Source of the DNA: an uncultured bacterium
Lineage (GTDB): Bacteria; Cloacimonadota; Cloacimonadia; Cloacimonadales; Cloacimonadaceae
Direction of reading: 5' to 3'
Length of the DNA stretch: 37,892 bases
Assembly: GCA_938009275.1 (NCBI GenBank)
Contig: CALLHY010000060.1
Location: 1-37,892, forward strand
This document shows, piece by piece, positions 8,901-17,091 of the stretch (positions are counted from its first letter, which is position 1; every line of letters starts with the position of its first letter). Below the pieces are notes generated by a model, which was not told the origin of the DNA, searched no databases, and saw nothing but the letters and a program-made list of their open reading frames with translations. Position numbers and translations under genes: made by a program.

Positions 8901-9320
8901 CCCAACCCGAACAGCCAGGTCGGTACTGATATGACTTAGTTCCGGTATGCTTGGTCTTATCTTGTTATACATATCTATTACTTCGATAAGCTCCAGTCCG
9001 GCATACACTGCTCGGCGGGCATTGTTTTCAGAATACTGCAGCGACCCAAAATGCGCCATAATTCTGTCGCCTTCGTACTTGTCCACATAACCGCCATACT
9101 TGCTTACTCGTTCCGAAAAGCTAAGTAAAAGCTGATCTAACAAATGCTGCAGAACATCGGCACTGATTAGCTCAGACATTGCCGTGAAGCCCTTAATATC
9201 GGCAAAAAGCACACCGATATACCTGTTTTCTCCTTCTTTTAGTGCCTCGGCTGGTTCGGCATTAGGGATGGGTGCCAAAGTGGACGAACTGGAAAGTAAA
9301 CTGCTTAGGTTGTTAAACAT
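5985..9320 (-). CDS. Class III adenylate cyclase / ATPase / TPR regulatory protein
   Basis: This is a 1111-aa protein with three parts. Residues 33-215 are a class III nucleotide cyclase domain. Metal-binding Asp41 (FADIKGFT) and Asp85 (KYEGD) are present, as are the purine-selecting pair Lys81 and Thr160 and the transition-state pair Asn167 and Arg171 (in VNLASR). This set predicts an active adenylyl cyclase of the Lys/Thr type (class IIIb). Residues 234-550 start with FIGREAEL and form an AAA_16/STAND-like ATPase: Walker A ALAGMGKTR at 271-279 and Walker B LLLMVFDD ending at Asp409-Asp410. From about residue 700 to 1095 there are tandem TPR-like helical pairs (for example AIEYYDLAIEHG, and the GNLGNIACAEQN region). 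There is no signal peptide or membrane segment, so it is cytoplasmic. GGAGG lies about 12 nt before the ATG. It follows mltG by 51 nt, the last gene of the cluster. The likely job is a stimulus-gated cAMP-producing regulator; its signal is unknown. Confidence 0.93.
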   Translation of the reverse strand: MFNNLSSLLSSSSTLAPIPNAEPAEALKEGENRYIGVLFADIKGFTAMSELISADVLQHLLDQLLLSFSERVSKYGGYVDKYEGDRIMAHFGSLQYSENNARRAVYAGLELIEVIDMYNKIRPSIPELSHISTDLAVRVGVNSGMVATGKVGLKREGDFTVYGDVVNLASRMEEMGSPMKVMLPNEMKEALEGYFEFQPFGTLQVKGKSKPVQTWLVACVNTHQYSRKVSQSHFIGREAELGKLASIFSQNISMQSTGIQGKKTDVVSISALAGMGKTRLIKEFCNSLSADCYLLSEISPVYQPPYASFKEVMRNYFRIDDSITPQQAEQRITEAINSLSSDIPDAMYRQLISYIPQMLFISGFAKAHSISSNSLQDVVAVLNNVILILTQAIAISYAAHQKLLLMVFDDLHFCDEASLNALVFLLKNINICEFTNAALPARVMFVISYRKGQKPPITLPGSVNVEDIRLAELNEEQIESFIGKSLSGFHAPKHILAELGRKSAGNPFYIEEWIASIKRRITCGENIDLYDFAIPENVLELVLSRLMNLDKQSIILLQKASAIGITFYKSILAMLDEKLAPKSDIDLIMQHICAIEFLDILNKEQDTEYGFKHSIMHKAVYNSILKVNKKLMHKTIAGIIESEFSETLPQWFFALEHHYQEAGDTGRRIHYLRESIDFAHSVFMNKKTLEYCDKLLSLPDYSYKHEISVLKATVLLDMGLYNEAGALLTELEPEALTDEYILAKTRFLMATGDIASAGAYLDSCMDKISSTASRNMAKILYLDIRRQCKNFPDFEREAGELLCEVSDNLFLRARLENTIALYFQNKADYRKAIEYYDLAIEHGVNHKSLTAKAHHNKANVLCKLGQPEEAMLNYRIALQLARYLDDEGAKARIGCDIGTLYKARGEITKEAEMLKESYEMALNAGNISLAADISYNLAVNLFSQGKLGKAYTAARKCHKAFQKLGSKKGISYANDLMGDILYTQEKYSEAKQVYVENLAFQQEIGDNEGIAHTYGNLGNIACAEQNSSEAARYYQMQVEMLRAIGDIEGEGKAWYNWATLDEDNGDISEAIRKAEKALSLFKKGGFDVYIPSVQDCLDELKGKLEETDNLT

Positions 9321-9371
9321 ATAGCCTGTTAGCCTCCGTGATTGCTGTTTATCTTGTGCTGTTCCTCAGGA

Positions 9372-10361
9372 TTATTGCTTAGTGTATTGCCTCTGTTTTT
9401 GCAGGTGTTCTTCATAGCTGCGGGAAAATACATTGTTGCCCTTTCTATCCGCAAAGAAGTACAAGTAGTTATGGGGTTTGGGGTTTAATGCGGCTATTAC
9501 TGATTCTACCGAAGGGTTGGCGATGGGTGTGGGTGGCAAGCCAGAAACGATGTAGGTGTTGTAGGGTGACAGTATTTGCGTATCCCGGTAGCGCAGCACT
9601 TCCCGTTTTATGCCTTTGGGTTCCATTATATAATCCACAGTGGGGCAGGATTGCAAGCGCATTCCGCGTGCCATTCTATTGGCAAACACACCGGCGATTA
9701 TCTCTCGCTCACTTGCCGGGCCAGATTCTTTTTCCACTATAGATGCCAGGATCAGCTTCGTATAAAATCCCGGAACATCAAGGTGATTTATTCCGGCGTT
9801 ATTCATCCGCTTAAAAAATTCTGTGGTTTGCAAGGCAAGGATAGAATCAGCACTCAGATCAAGTGAAAAGCTGTATGTTTCTGGATATAAAAAGCCTTCC
9901 AATGATGGAACATTCATACCAGTAAGCCGCTTTATTAATGTAGGATTGGTGGCTGCGGCCATCAGGCTGTCAAAAGGCATTAACCCACTGCGGTCAATCT
10001 TCTTTAGGGTTTTGTACAAAGACAAACCCTCGGGGAAAGTAATCACGATGGCTTGGCTTTTTCCATCTCTGATTCTACTAACCGTTTGCCAAAGACTGGT
10101 TTTACCGCCGAAGATGTAGCTCCCCGGTTTCAGGTATCTATCTGCCGATCTTAACTTGGTGATAAGGATGAACATAGTTTCACTGCCAATAATATCCGCT
10201 GCGTACAGCTTACCGGCAATTATGCGGGGGTTATCTCCCGGACGTACATTTACTACCCGTTCTTCCGCCTCACTGGGAACGAATACTAGATATGCCAGAG
10301 TGGCAATTATCAGAGTCAATAGTGCCGCGGCACTTAATAGAACAAGCTTTAAGTATCTCAT
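9372..10361 (-). CDS. mltG: Endolytic murein transglycosylase MltG
   Basis: This is a 329-aa YceG/MltG family protein that cleaves nascent glycan strands at the inner membrane and so sets strand length. Residues 7-28 are a single N-terminal membrane anchor. A LysM-like region follows (VVNVRPGDNPRIIAGKLYAA, about 37-56). The catalytic domain carries the family signature ILASIVEKES, with Glu210 the probable general acid. Other family marks are SLEGFLYPETY at about 153-163, the LQSCPTVDYI segment near 235, SPYNTY at about 265, and GLPPTPIANP further on. Length matches the family. The ATG overlaps the ruvX stop (ATGA), which suggests translational coupling. Confidence 0.96.
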   Translation of the reverse strand: MRYLKLVLLSAAALLTLIIATLAYLVFVPSEAEERVVNVRPGDNPRIIAGKLYAADIIGSETMFILITKLRSADRYLKPGSYIFGGKTSLWQTVSRIRDGKSQAIVITFPEGLSLYKTLKKIDRSGLMPFDSLMAAATNPTLIKRLTGMNVPSLEGFLYPETYSFSLDLSADSILALQTTEFFKRMNNAGINHLDVPGFYTKLILASIVEKESGPASEREIIAGVFANRMARGMRLQSCPTVDYIMEPKGIKREVLRYRDTQILSPYNTYIVSGLPPTPIANPSVESVIAALNPKPHNYLYFFADRKGNNVFSRSYEEHLQKQRQYTKQ

Positions 10362-10777
10362 TTACTATCCAGAAAGTCTTTCAAAAACATACAGGCTGCC
10401 ATGGCATCTTTCACCTTTTTAGCTTCCTGCCAGGTGTATCCCATCCTTTTTAGCTCATGCTCGGCATCGCAGGTGGAATAACGCTCATCATATCCGAAAA
10501 CTGGCACGCTAAGCGAGGAAGCCAGCTCTTCGGCAAAACTCTTTGTTTCTATGGTTTTGGGTGTGTCGCTTCCGTCAATGGCATAGGGCATACCAACTAG
10601 CAGAAAGCTAACCTTATGCTCGGCTATCAAAGCTTCCAGATGGGCTATAGTATCCGCTATCCCACTGTTGGGTAATACAATCAGCGGCTTGGCAAACATC
10701 CTCAAGGGGTCACTTAATGCCACCCCAATTCGCTTCTCACCATAATCCACTGCCATCACTCTGCCTTCAGATATCAT
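10358..10777 (-). CDS. ruvX: RuvX/YqgF-family putative Holliday junction resolvase / pre-16S rRNA nuclease
   Basis: This is a 139-aa RNase H-fold protein. The acidic residues expected for the active site are present: Asp11 in VMAVDYGEKRIGVALSD, Asp97-Glu98-Arg99 (YDERYST), and Asp124 (KVKDAMAA). The LVGMPYAIDGSD loop at about 60-71 is typical of the family. The ATG at 10775-10777 overlaps the upstream lipoprotein stop. An internal ATG eight codons in has a closer GAAGG, but starting there would cut the first beta strand, so the longer start is kept. Members act in pre-16S rRNA 5'-end maturation or possibly on junction DNA; the sequence alone does not decide. Confidence 0.92.
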   Translation of the reverse strand: MISEGRVMAVDYGEKRIGVALSDPLRMFAKPLIVLPNSGIADTIAHLEALIAEHKVSFLLVGMPYAIDGSDTPKTIETKSFAEELASSLSVPVFGYDERYSTCDAEHELKRMGYTWQEAKKVKDAMAACMFLKDFLDSK

Positions 10778-11355
10778 ATGTAGGACTCATCCCTCCATAT
10801 CGCAATATACCACCTATCCCCCACTGGCCGCAGATAAAAGCTTGCCTTGCCATTGGCGTTGAACGCAGAATTAGATTCGTAATAGCTTAGCACCAGATCA
10901 AAACTGCAATTTATAATAATCCAGTCTTCATGTCCTACCGTATCATCTTTCTCCCATTTGTCCTGGGGGGGAATCTGTAAACGCAAGCTGATATCATCGG
11001 GAGGCGGGTACAGACCATCGCTTGAGCCATCACGAAACATACGTGTAGTAAGCTCTTTTTCCTGCTCATAGCCCCAATACTCATCGGGTATGCCATCACT
11101 ATTCAAGTCTACCCCAATTGAGTTATACTCGCTTGCCAGCAGTTCGAAGCGAAATTCTGGATGCAAAAGCGATAGATAGAGATTTATGTTCTTTTCCTGA
11201 TAGGCTCGCTGAAGGTTGTTAAGCAGCTCAATTGGGTTGCTGTTGAGCATCTCTGCATCAGAAACGTCATGCAGTTTCGGCCGGAAGGGATTGTTGCAGC
11301 CTGATAACGCGACAAGCCAAACGAGCACCAAAAGGATCAGCTTAGGAATTGTCAT
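10774..11355 (-). CDS. Small lipoprotein, NTF2-like (second of a pair)
   Basis: This is a 193-aa protein. The N terminus MTIPKLILLVLVWLVALSGC is a lipoprotein signal with lipobox LSGC, so Cys20 is the likely lipidated residue. The mature part has the look of an NTF2-like/SnoaL-type domain: a helix with LLNNLQRAYQEKNINLYLSLL followed by HPEFRFEL, then C-terminal strands ASFYLRPVGDRWYIAIWRDE. The fold is inferred and there is no catalytic signature. DLNSDGIPDEYWG resembles a Ca-binding DxNxDG loop. It overlaps the upstream lipoprotein gene by 14 nt and ruvX by 4 nt, so it belongs to the same operon. The C-terminal WYI-x-W strand is shared with the upstream lipoprotein, which suggests duplication. 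Confidence 0.85.
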   Translation of the reverse strand: MTIPKLILLVLVWLVALSGCNNPFRPKLHDVSDAEMLNSNPIELLNNLQRAYQEKNINLYLSLLHPEFRFELLASEYNSIGVDLNSDGIPDEYWGYEQEKELTTRMFRDGSSDGLYPPPDDISLRLQIPPQDKWEKDDTVGHEDWIIINCSFDLVLSYYESNSAFNANGKASFYLRPVGDRWYIAIWRDESYI

Positions 11356-11902
11356 GCTTCAGCTTCCCCCAGGTCGTGCCTGTGCTGCCGCGATAGTCAT
11401 ACCACTTCTCAATATACCAGTAACCACCCACTCTGCGCAGGTGAAGCTCCAGATTGCCATGAGCCAGAATAACCGATTTACTTCCCTCGTACCGTGGATT
11501 ACCCCGCAGAGTGTATTGGCTATATATCTTGGCTTCGTTTTCGCTAATCTGATCATCTTCATCAATCTTTAGGGAGTCTAAAATAATCCCGGTATATCGG
11601 CTATGTAGCAGTTGGATCATATCCTGCTCCATATTCCTGTCCCAGGTAGGCTCAATAGAGTAGTCGCTGATGTCCTGAGGGGCAAAATAGAACACATAAT
11701 CTGCCGTAAACAAGCCAGAATAGTGAATCTTGTTGCGACTGTCCATGTAGCAGTAACCAAGGTTTGCCAATAAATGTTCTGCTTCATAGGCATAGTCGTT
11801 CCAGAGGGGTGGTTCCCCCGGCAGCTCGGACTCACGAACCTTAAACAGGTCGCATGCTCCAAGCAGTAACAAAGCTATAAGCGCAACAAGGATATTTCTC
11901 AT
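11342..11902 (-). CDS. Small lipoprotein, NTF2-like (first of a pair)
   Basis: This is a 186-aa protein. The start is placed at the ATG at 11900-11902 because it opens a proper lipoprotein signal (MRNILVALIALLLLGAC). A longer frame from a TTG at 11941 would put 13 polar residues before it. The lipobox is LGAC with Cys17 lipidated. The mature region has LLANLGYCYMDSRNKIHYSGL and FTADYVFYFAP, then the C-terminal LELHLRRVGGYWYIEKW, an NTF2-like pattern matching the next gene. The function is unknown. It is the first gene of the cluster leading to ruvX, mltG and the cyclase. Genes in the order lipoprotein-lipoprotein-ruvX-mltG suggest a role at the cell envelope, but that rests on context only. 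Confidence 0.82.
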   Translation of the reverse strand: MRNILVALIALLLLGACDLFKVRESELPGEPPLWNDYAYEAEHLLANLGYCYMDSRNKIHYSGLFTADYVFYFAPQDISDYSIEPTWDRNMEQDMIQLLHSRYTGIILDSLKIDEDDQISENEAKIYSQYTLRGNPRYEGSKSVILAHGNLELHLRRVGGYWYIEKWYDYRGSTGTTWGKLKHDNS

Positions 11903-12014
11903 GATCTCATTACTATCAATGTGCATATATGTGTCAATCAAAAAAAGTGATCCTGTGGATTATCCACTCCTTGCTTGATAGCATTGCAGTAAGTTCAAGA
12001 TAACTGATTGAAAG

Positions 12015-12042
12015 AAAGCCGGAACATCGCTGCTCCGGCTTT
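12015..12042 (-). terminator. Intrinsic terminator after ftcD
   Basis: AAAGCCGGA (12015-12023) and TCCGGCTTT (12034-12042) form a 9-bp GC-rich stem. Read on the minus strand, the stem is followed by a T-rich CTTTC tract about 20 nt after the ftcD stop. Confidence 0.8.
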
Positions 12043-12064
12043 ATTCAGTATGAGGATTATTTAG

Positions 12065-13732
12065 TTAAGCAAGGCTCTTGGTTACGGCAGCTTCTACTTC
12101 TGCGGCTATGGCTTCACAGGCTGCAATCAAGTCCTTAGCTTCAGTAAGTGTATTGCTTTTAAAGCGTTCATCGCTAATTCCGGCGATGTTTATCAGGATG
12201 TTATAGTTCGCCGCTTTGGCAGCGCAAAGGGCGGTTAAAGCAGCCACTCCGGCATCGGACAAGGCATTGGCATTTCCTATTTTGGCAATACGGGCAGAAA
12301 GCTTTAGCGCATCCAGAGATAGTTTCAGCGTAGCAAGGGGCGCATTAATAGCAGCCTGCGTGCTTTGCTCCATCATGGCATTGCGAATGGCTATTTCTTC
12401 CTCGGTCTTTTTGGGCAGGCGCATGGCGTCCATCATGGCGTAGAAAGCATCCGTATCGCGGTCTATGCATTCCAATGACTTCAGCTTTATGTCCTGACCA
12501 ATGGGTGCAATGGCATAAGCCTCATCTTGAACGTTCTCATAGCCTTTTTTGCCGATGGTGAGATTGGCAACCATTGCCGACAGGGCACCGCTCATTGCCG
12601 CACACAAGGCAGCAACGCTACCACCACCAGGAGCGGGAGCATCGGTGGAAAGCAGGTCACAGAAAGCATCCAGCTTCATGTTTACCAAGCTGTCCTGCTT
12701 AGCTATGGCATATTCTATAACCTTTTTATCCAGGTCAAAAGCACCAAGTTCGCTTAAGCCCATGGACTGAATAGCGGTTTCCATTATCATCTTTTCCGGG
12801 ATGCCAGTGCTCTCGTTCATCTTGGTAAGGTAATACTTTCCGGCTTCCACCAGCGCAGCCTTGGGTAAAAGGCCAACTAACTCGCTACCGGTTACCTGAA
12901 TGCCCATTTCGTTTGCCAGTTCGCGCACCTTATCCAGCACAATGTGAGGAGGAGTAATCTTATAATTTGTAAGGTTTATGCTTATCTGCGCGCGATCGTA
13001 GGCATCAATAAACCAACCCACAGCCTTGCAGTTGCTAAATAGGCCGGGCGTGTTAATCTTGTTACCCTGCTCATCCTTTAATAGCTTACCAGCGGCATCA
13101 CGAGCGGGCTTTCCACTCTCACGAATGGTAAGAGCTATATCATGCGCTTTCTTTTTATCGCGGGTATTCAGATTAATGTTATATGCAATCAGGAATTCAC
13201 GGGCACTAATGGCTGTGGCACCGCTCTTGGCGTTAAAGACGTGGGGGCCAAAATCCGGCTTCCAGGCAGGGTCTTTGGCTTTGGTAGCAAGGGCTTCATA
13301 TTCACCACTGCGCACGGTTGCCAGATTGCGCCATTCCTCTTTGGTGGCGGCATATTCATATAGATAAACTGGTATGCCCAGCTCTTCGCCCACCCGTTTA
13401 CCAAGCTTGCGAGCGTATTCCACGCACTCGTCCATGGTCATGCCGGAGATAGGAATAAAGGGGCAAACATCGGTGGCTCCCATACGTGGGTGGGCACCAT
13501 GGTGCTTGCTCATGTCTATTAATTCCGAAGCTTTCTTTATTGCCATAAAAGCAGCCTCGACAACAGCATCAGGCTCGCCTGCCATGGTAAATACAGTTCT
13601 ATTGGTATCGGCACCGGGATCAACGTCCAGCAGCACAACACCGTTAACGCCCTTGATAGATGCAGCGATGGCATCGAGAACAGCCTTGTCTCTGCCTTCG
13701 CTAAAGTTAGGGACGCACTCCATCAGCTTCAT
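12065..13732 (-). CDS. ftcD: Bifunctional glutamate formimidoyltransferase / formimidoyl-THF cyclodeaminase
   Basis: This 555-aa protein joins two enzymes of histidine degradation. Residues 1-330 are the formimidoyltransferase, which moves the formimino group from formiminoglutamate to tetrahydrofolate. The N-terminal and active-site signature is CVPNFSEGRD near residue 6 and KHHGAHPRMGATDV from residue 76, with His81 matching the catalytic His of the mammalian enzyme. Residues 350-555 are the all-helical cyclodeaminase, opened by FCDLLSTDAPAPGGGSVAAL, which makes methenyl-THF and ammonia. The fused order matches animal FTCD; many bacteria have separate genes. It fits an amino-acid-fermenting life style. 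The gene lies 11 nt after the CorC-like gene, ending that operon. No other hut genes are in the window. Confidence 0.96.
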   Translation of the reverse strand: MKLMECVPNFSEGRDKAVLDAIAASIKGVNGVVLLDVDPGADTNRTVFTMAGEPDAVVEAAFMAIKKASELIDMSKHHGAHPRMGATDVCPFIPISGMTMDECVEYARKLGKRVGEELGIPVYLYEYAATKEEWRNLATVRSGEYEALATKAKDPAWKPDFGPHVFNAKSGATAISAREFLIAYNINLNTRDKKKAHDIALTIRESGKPARDAAGKLLKDEQGNKINTPGLFSNCKAVGWFIDAYDRAQISINLTNYKITPPHIVLDKVRELANEMGIQVTGSELVGLLPKAALVEAGKYYLTKMNESTGIPEKMIMETAIQSMGLSELGAFDLDKKVIEYAIAKQDSLVNMKLDAFCDLLSTDAPAPGGGSVAALCAAMSGALSAMVANLTIGKKGYENVQDEAYAIAPIGQDIKLKSLECIDRDTDAFYAMMDAMRLPKKTEEEIAIRNAMMEQSTQAAINAPLATLKLSLDALKLSARIAKIGNANALSDAGVAALTALCAAKAANYNILINIAGISDERFKSNTLTEAKDLIAACEAIAAEVEAAVTKSLA

Positions 13733-13743
13733 ATTGAATACCT

Positions 13744-15000
13744 CTATTTGCTTATTTTATGTAGTTTAACTTTCACAATCTTCTTAGACGTAGCCTGTAA
13801 CACTTGAATGCGATATGGCTCGATGGTAATCACCTGACCTTGATGGGGAATTCGCGCCAGATGGTCGAGAATCAAGCCGGCAAGGGTTTCATAATCACCT
13901 TCAGGTAGTTCGATACCATAGTCGTCCGCCAGCCTGTCTATCTCCACATCAGCCTGCGCAAGCCAGGTATTGGGGCTAACCTGCTCCACATCCTTATCCT
14001 CTTCGTCGTCATCATACTCGTCTTCTATGTCGCCTACTATCTCTTCCAGGATGTCTTCCATGGTAACTATCCCCGCTGTACCACCGTAAGAATCAACTAT
14101 TATTGCCATACTACGCTGTTTGTGCTGCATTTCTTTCAGCAGTATGTCCAGGTCTGTGTTTTCCGGGGTAAAGATGGGATCGTGCATAATCTGCCCGGCA
14201 GTCATATCATTAGTGCAATCGCGTTTAAGAATGTCGTAAATAATCAACACACCAACTATGTCATCCAGATTGTTACGGAAAACAGGATAGCGGGTGAAGC
14301 CCTCTTCTCTTGCAAGTTCTATTACATCAGATATGTGGGTTTGCTCCTGAACGGCAACGATGTCAGTTCTGGGAACCATAACATTACGTGCCTCCAGTTC
14401 GGTGAAATCCAGCGCGTCCTCAATCATTTCCATCTGGGGGGCAGACATCTCGTCTGAGGCAGTTTGGGACAGCAGAAAGCTTAGATCGTCTTTAGTAAGG
14501 TAGTCGTATTGATTACCGTCTGATAAGCGAAGAAGCTTTCTAAGAATCGTGTTTAGCCAGGACACAATAGCCACGAAAGGCTTGAAAATGTAGTAAAATA
14601 CTTGAATAAGAGGAAATACCTTGGGTACCAGGGTGTCGGCATGGTCGCGGAATAGAGCTTTGGGAACAATCTCACCGAAAACCAACACTATAGTTCCAAT
14701 AACCAGAGAAGTGTATCTGGCATCAAAAGCCATGAAGCTAAGTTGCTGCACCAGTACTGTGGAAAGTGAGGCTAAAAGAACATTGGCTATATTGTTGCCT
14801 ATCAAAGTGGTGCCCAATAGCTTGTCCGGCTGTTTTACAAAGCGCAATAACGACTCGCGCGACTTATTACGCCTGGCAGCATGCTCCAAGGCTATATGGT
14901 CGATAGATATGAAACCAGTTTCCAATCCCGAAAAAAGGAAGGACAAAAACAGGAACAAAAACAAAACCAGTATGGTAAGTACTATCTGGACAATGGCCAT
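13744..15000 (-). CDS. HlyC/CorC-family CNNM-CBS membrane protein
   Basis: This is a 418-aa protein. Residues 1-190 form a DUF21/CNNM domain with about four hydrophobic segments (first at 5-28, then near 65-115 and 125-150). Two CBS domains follow: about 205-255 (MVPRTDIVAVQE through GVLIIYDIL) and about 268-325 (IMHDPIFTPENTDL through GIVTMEDILEEIVGDI). A CorC/HlyC C-terminal domain spans 345-415. A very acidic linker (DEYDDDEEDKD) separates the CBS pair from the C-terminal domain. The family is tied to Mg2+/Co2+ efflux or homeostasis; older hemolysin names are not reliable. The ATG directly abuts the prfA stop with no gap, so it is co-translated with prfA. Confidence 0.93.
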   Translation of the reverse strand: MAIVQIVLTILVLFLFLFLSFLFSGLETGFISIDHIALEHAARRNKSRESLLRFVKQPDKLLGTTLIGNNIANVLLASLSTVLVQQLSFMAFDARYTSLVIGTIVLVFGEIVPKALFRDHADTLVPKVFPLIQVFYYIFKPFVAIVSWLNTILRKLLRLSDGNQYDYLTKDDLSFLLSQTASDEMSAPQMEMIEDALDFTELEARNVMVPRTDIVAVQEQTHISDVIELAREEGFTRYPVFRNNLDDIVGVLIIYDILKRDCTNDMTAGQIMHDPIFTPENTDLDILLKEMQHKQRSMAIIVDSYGGTAGIVTMEDILEEIVGDIEDEYDDDEEDKDVEQVSPNTWLAQADVEIDRLADDYGIELPEGDYETLAGLILDHLARIPHQGQVITIEPYRIQVLQATSKKIVKVKLHKISK

Positions 15001-16068
15001 TTAAGCGTTCACCTTCTCGTTTCTCCATGCTATTCTTAATGCCTGAATAAACTCATCAATATTGCCTGCCAAGAAAGAATCAAGGTTATAGCTTGTCAAG
15101 TTTATTCTGTGATCGGTAACTCTGGACTGGGGAAAGTTATAGGTGCGAATCTTAGCGCTGCGGTCTCCCGTAGAAACCTGAGCGCGTCTGGAACTGGCTA
15201 TCTCTTGTTCCTGGCGGCTGATCTCGGCATCAAGCAGCCTGCTGCGAAGCACCTTCATTGCTTTAGCTTTGTTTTTAATTTGCGACTTTTCGTCTTGACA
15301 GGTAACAACAATGCCGGTTGGCACGTGGGTTATACGGACAGCAGAGTCTGTGGTATTAACGCTTTGCCCGCCATGACCAGAGCTGCGATAAACATCAATG
15401 CGCAAATCATTATCCTGGATGTCTACATCTATCTCTTCGGCTTCAGGTAGCACTGCTACACTTACCGCAGAGGTATGAATCCTTCCCCCCGATTCGGTTA
15501 CGGGAATTCTTTGCACACGGTGAACGCCGCTCTCAAAACGCATTAGCCCATATACGCCCTCGCCATTAAGCTGCATTATTACTTCTTTGTATCCGCCTAG
15601 TCCGGTTTCGTTTGTGTCCAAGAGGCTAAGCTTCCAGTTTTTGGTTAATGCATAGTAGCTGTACATGCGATATAGATCAGCCACAAAGAGGGCTGCTTCT
15701 TCACCGCCAGTTCCAGCACGTATCTCGATGATGGCATTCTTTTCATCATTGGGATCGCTGGGGATAAGCAGGTCTCTAAGCTTAAGTTCGGTAGCCTCTA
15801 ACTGGGCATCAAGACTAACTGCTTCATCTTTAATCAGCGCAAGCATGTCGGCATCGCTCTCACTGTCCAAAAGCTGCTTCACTTCGGCAATGTGGGTTTC
15901 CAACTGCTGATATTGTCGCCATACCTGGTTTATCTCACCCAGTTCCTTGAATCTCCGCAGGCAGTCCCGATATCTTTTAGTATCACTTATTATGGCGGGA
16001 TCGCTTATTAGGTCTTGAGTTTCGTGGAGTTCCGCTTCCAGTTGGTTTAGTTTATCGCGTGGTATCAA
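15001..16068 (-). CDS. prfA: Peptide chain release factor 1
   Basis: This 355-aa factor releases peptides at UAA and UAG. The GGQ peptidyl-tRNA hydrolysis motif is at 233-235 (SSGHGGQSVNTTDSAV). The codon-recognition tripeptide is PVT at 189-191, the PxT form of RF1, not the SPF of RF2. Length and the remaining domains match RF1. The start is a TTG at 16066-16068, overlapping the yqhQ TGA stop (TTGA). No better ATG exists nearby without losing the conserved N-terminal helix. Confidence 0.97.
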   Translation of the reverse strand: MIPRDKLNQLEAELHETQDLISDPAIISDTKRYRDCLRRFKELGEINQVWRQYQQLETHIAEVKQLLDSESDADMLALIKDEAVSLDAQLEATELKLRDLLIPSDPNDEKNAIIEIRAGTGGEEAALFVADLYRMYSYYALTKNWKLSLLDTNETGLGGYKEVIMQLNGEGVYGLMRFESGVHRVQRIPVTESGGRIHTSAVSVAVLPEAEEIDVDIQDNDLRIDVYRSSGHGGQSVNTTDSAVRITHVPTGIVVTCQDEKSQIKNKAKAMKVLRSRLLDAEISRQEQEIASSRRAQVSTGDRSAKIRTYNFPQSRVTDHRINLTSYNLDSFLAGNIDEFIQALRIAWRNEKVNA

Positions 16069-17045
16069 GATACGTCCTTTATTATAATGGCATTATGCTC
16101 GCTGATGTCCATGTCCAAAGCAGCTTTCATCGCCACAAGTGCTGTCTCCACCATACTGTCATCGGGAGCTTGGGTAGTGATTCTCTGGAGTGCCATGCCA
16201 GGGATGGTCATTAGTCTCACCAAGGGATGTTTCAGGTTTTTACCCGAAAACTTCAAAACTTCATACGACACACCGGAGATGATGGGTATCATTAAGAAAT
16301 GGTATCCCAAGCGCAGAAAGACGGGAACAGGCTTGTGCAGAATAAAAGCCGAGACCAAAGTGTCCGTAATAGAAAAGATCAGGATACCAATTAGCAGCAC
16401 GAAAAACATGAAGCTGGTGCCGCAACGTGGATGAATGGTTGTCCATTCCTGAATTTTGGCAATATGCAAGGGGGTTTCATGTTCGTAAGCATTAACGTTT
16501 TTATGCTCAGCACCGTGGTACTGAAACAGACGCTTAACGTCTTTCATAAGGGAAATCAGGTATATGTACAGAACGAAAAACACTATACGAATACCGCCGG
16601 CAATCAGGTTAAAATAAAAGTCCTGCTTGGAAAGCTGCAACCAGTCTGATATCTTGTATGGCAACAAGCCGAACAGCAAGAAAGCCAACCCAAAGGCAAA
16701 TATATAGCTTAGCAGCTCTTCTGTCTTTTCTGCGCTCTTGCTTTTCTTCTTAGTGGTTTTGCCTTTTGCCGCGTCTTCTGCTATCAAATCCAGCTCATAC
16801 CTATTGGCAGAAAAGGTTAAGGTTCTTATGCCTATCACCATCATTTCTATTAAGGATACGAAGCCCCGGATAATAGGGACTCCCAATGCTTTGTGCTTCT
16901 TGGTAAGGCTAACGAAGGGCTGCTTAAGCACTTCAATGCTCCCATCTTTGCGCCTGATCGCTGTTGCCAGGGCTTCGGGGCCACGCATCATCACGCCTTC
17001 AATTACGGCCTGCCCGCCTACGCTTATTTCTTTTTTTTCTGCCAT
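16065..17045 (-). CDS. DUF1385/YqhQ-family membrane protein
   Basis: This is a 326-aa member of the DUF1385 family. The N terminus holds the family signature VGGQAVIEGVMMRGPEA (about 9-25), followed by the LGVPIIRGFVSLIEMM segment. Four to five membrane segments lie from about 110 onwards (for example SYIFAFGLAFLLFGLLPY, then IRIVFFVLYIYLISLM, FMFFVLLIGILIFS and YHFLMIPIISGVSYEV). The soluble loop has YHGAEHKNVNAYEHE, rich in His and Glu, and HPRCGTSFM. These conserved residues could bind metal, but the family has no proven reaction. AGGAG is 3-4 nt before the ATG. It often sits beside prfA and rpmE, as here. Confidence 0.93.
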   Translation of the reverse strand: MAEKKEISVGGQAVIEGVMMRGPEALATAIRRKDGSIEVLKQPFVSLTKKHKALGVPIIRGFVSLIEMMVIGIRTLTFSANRYELDLIAEDAAKGKTTKKKSKSAEKTEELLSYIFAFGLAFLLFGLLPYKISDWLQLSKQDFYFNLIAGGIRIVFFVLYIYLISLMKDVKRLFQYHGAEHKNVNAYEHETPLHIAKIQEWTTIHPRCGTSFMFFVLLIGILIFSITDTLVSAFILHKPVPVFLRLGYHFLMIPIISGVSYEVLKFSGKNLKHPLVRLMTIPGMALQRITTQAPDDSMVETALVAMKAALDMDISEHNAIIIKDVS

Positions 17046-17091
17046 ATGCTCCTGCTTATTAGCTGCAAAATGCTTGTTTTTTGCTTATAAG

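Noticed and set aside
11903..11941. TTG start 13 codons upstream for the first small lipoprotein
   Set aside because: It would place polar residues before the lipoprotein signal. The ATG at 11900-11902 gives a standard signal and lipobox.
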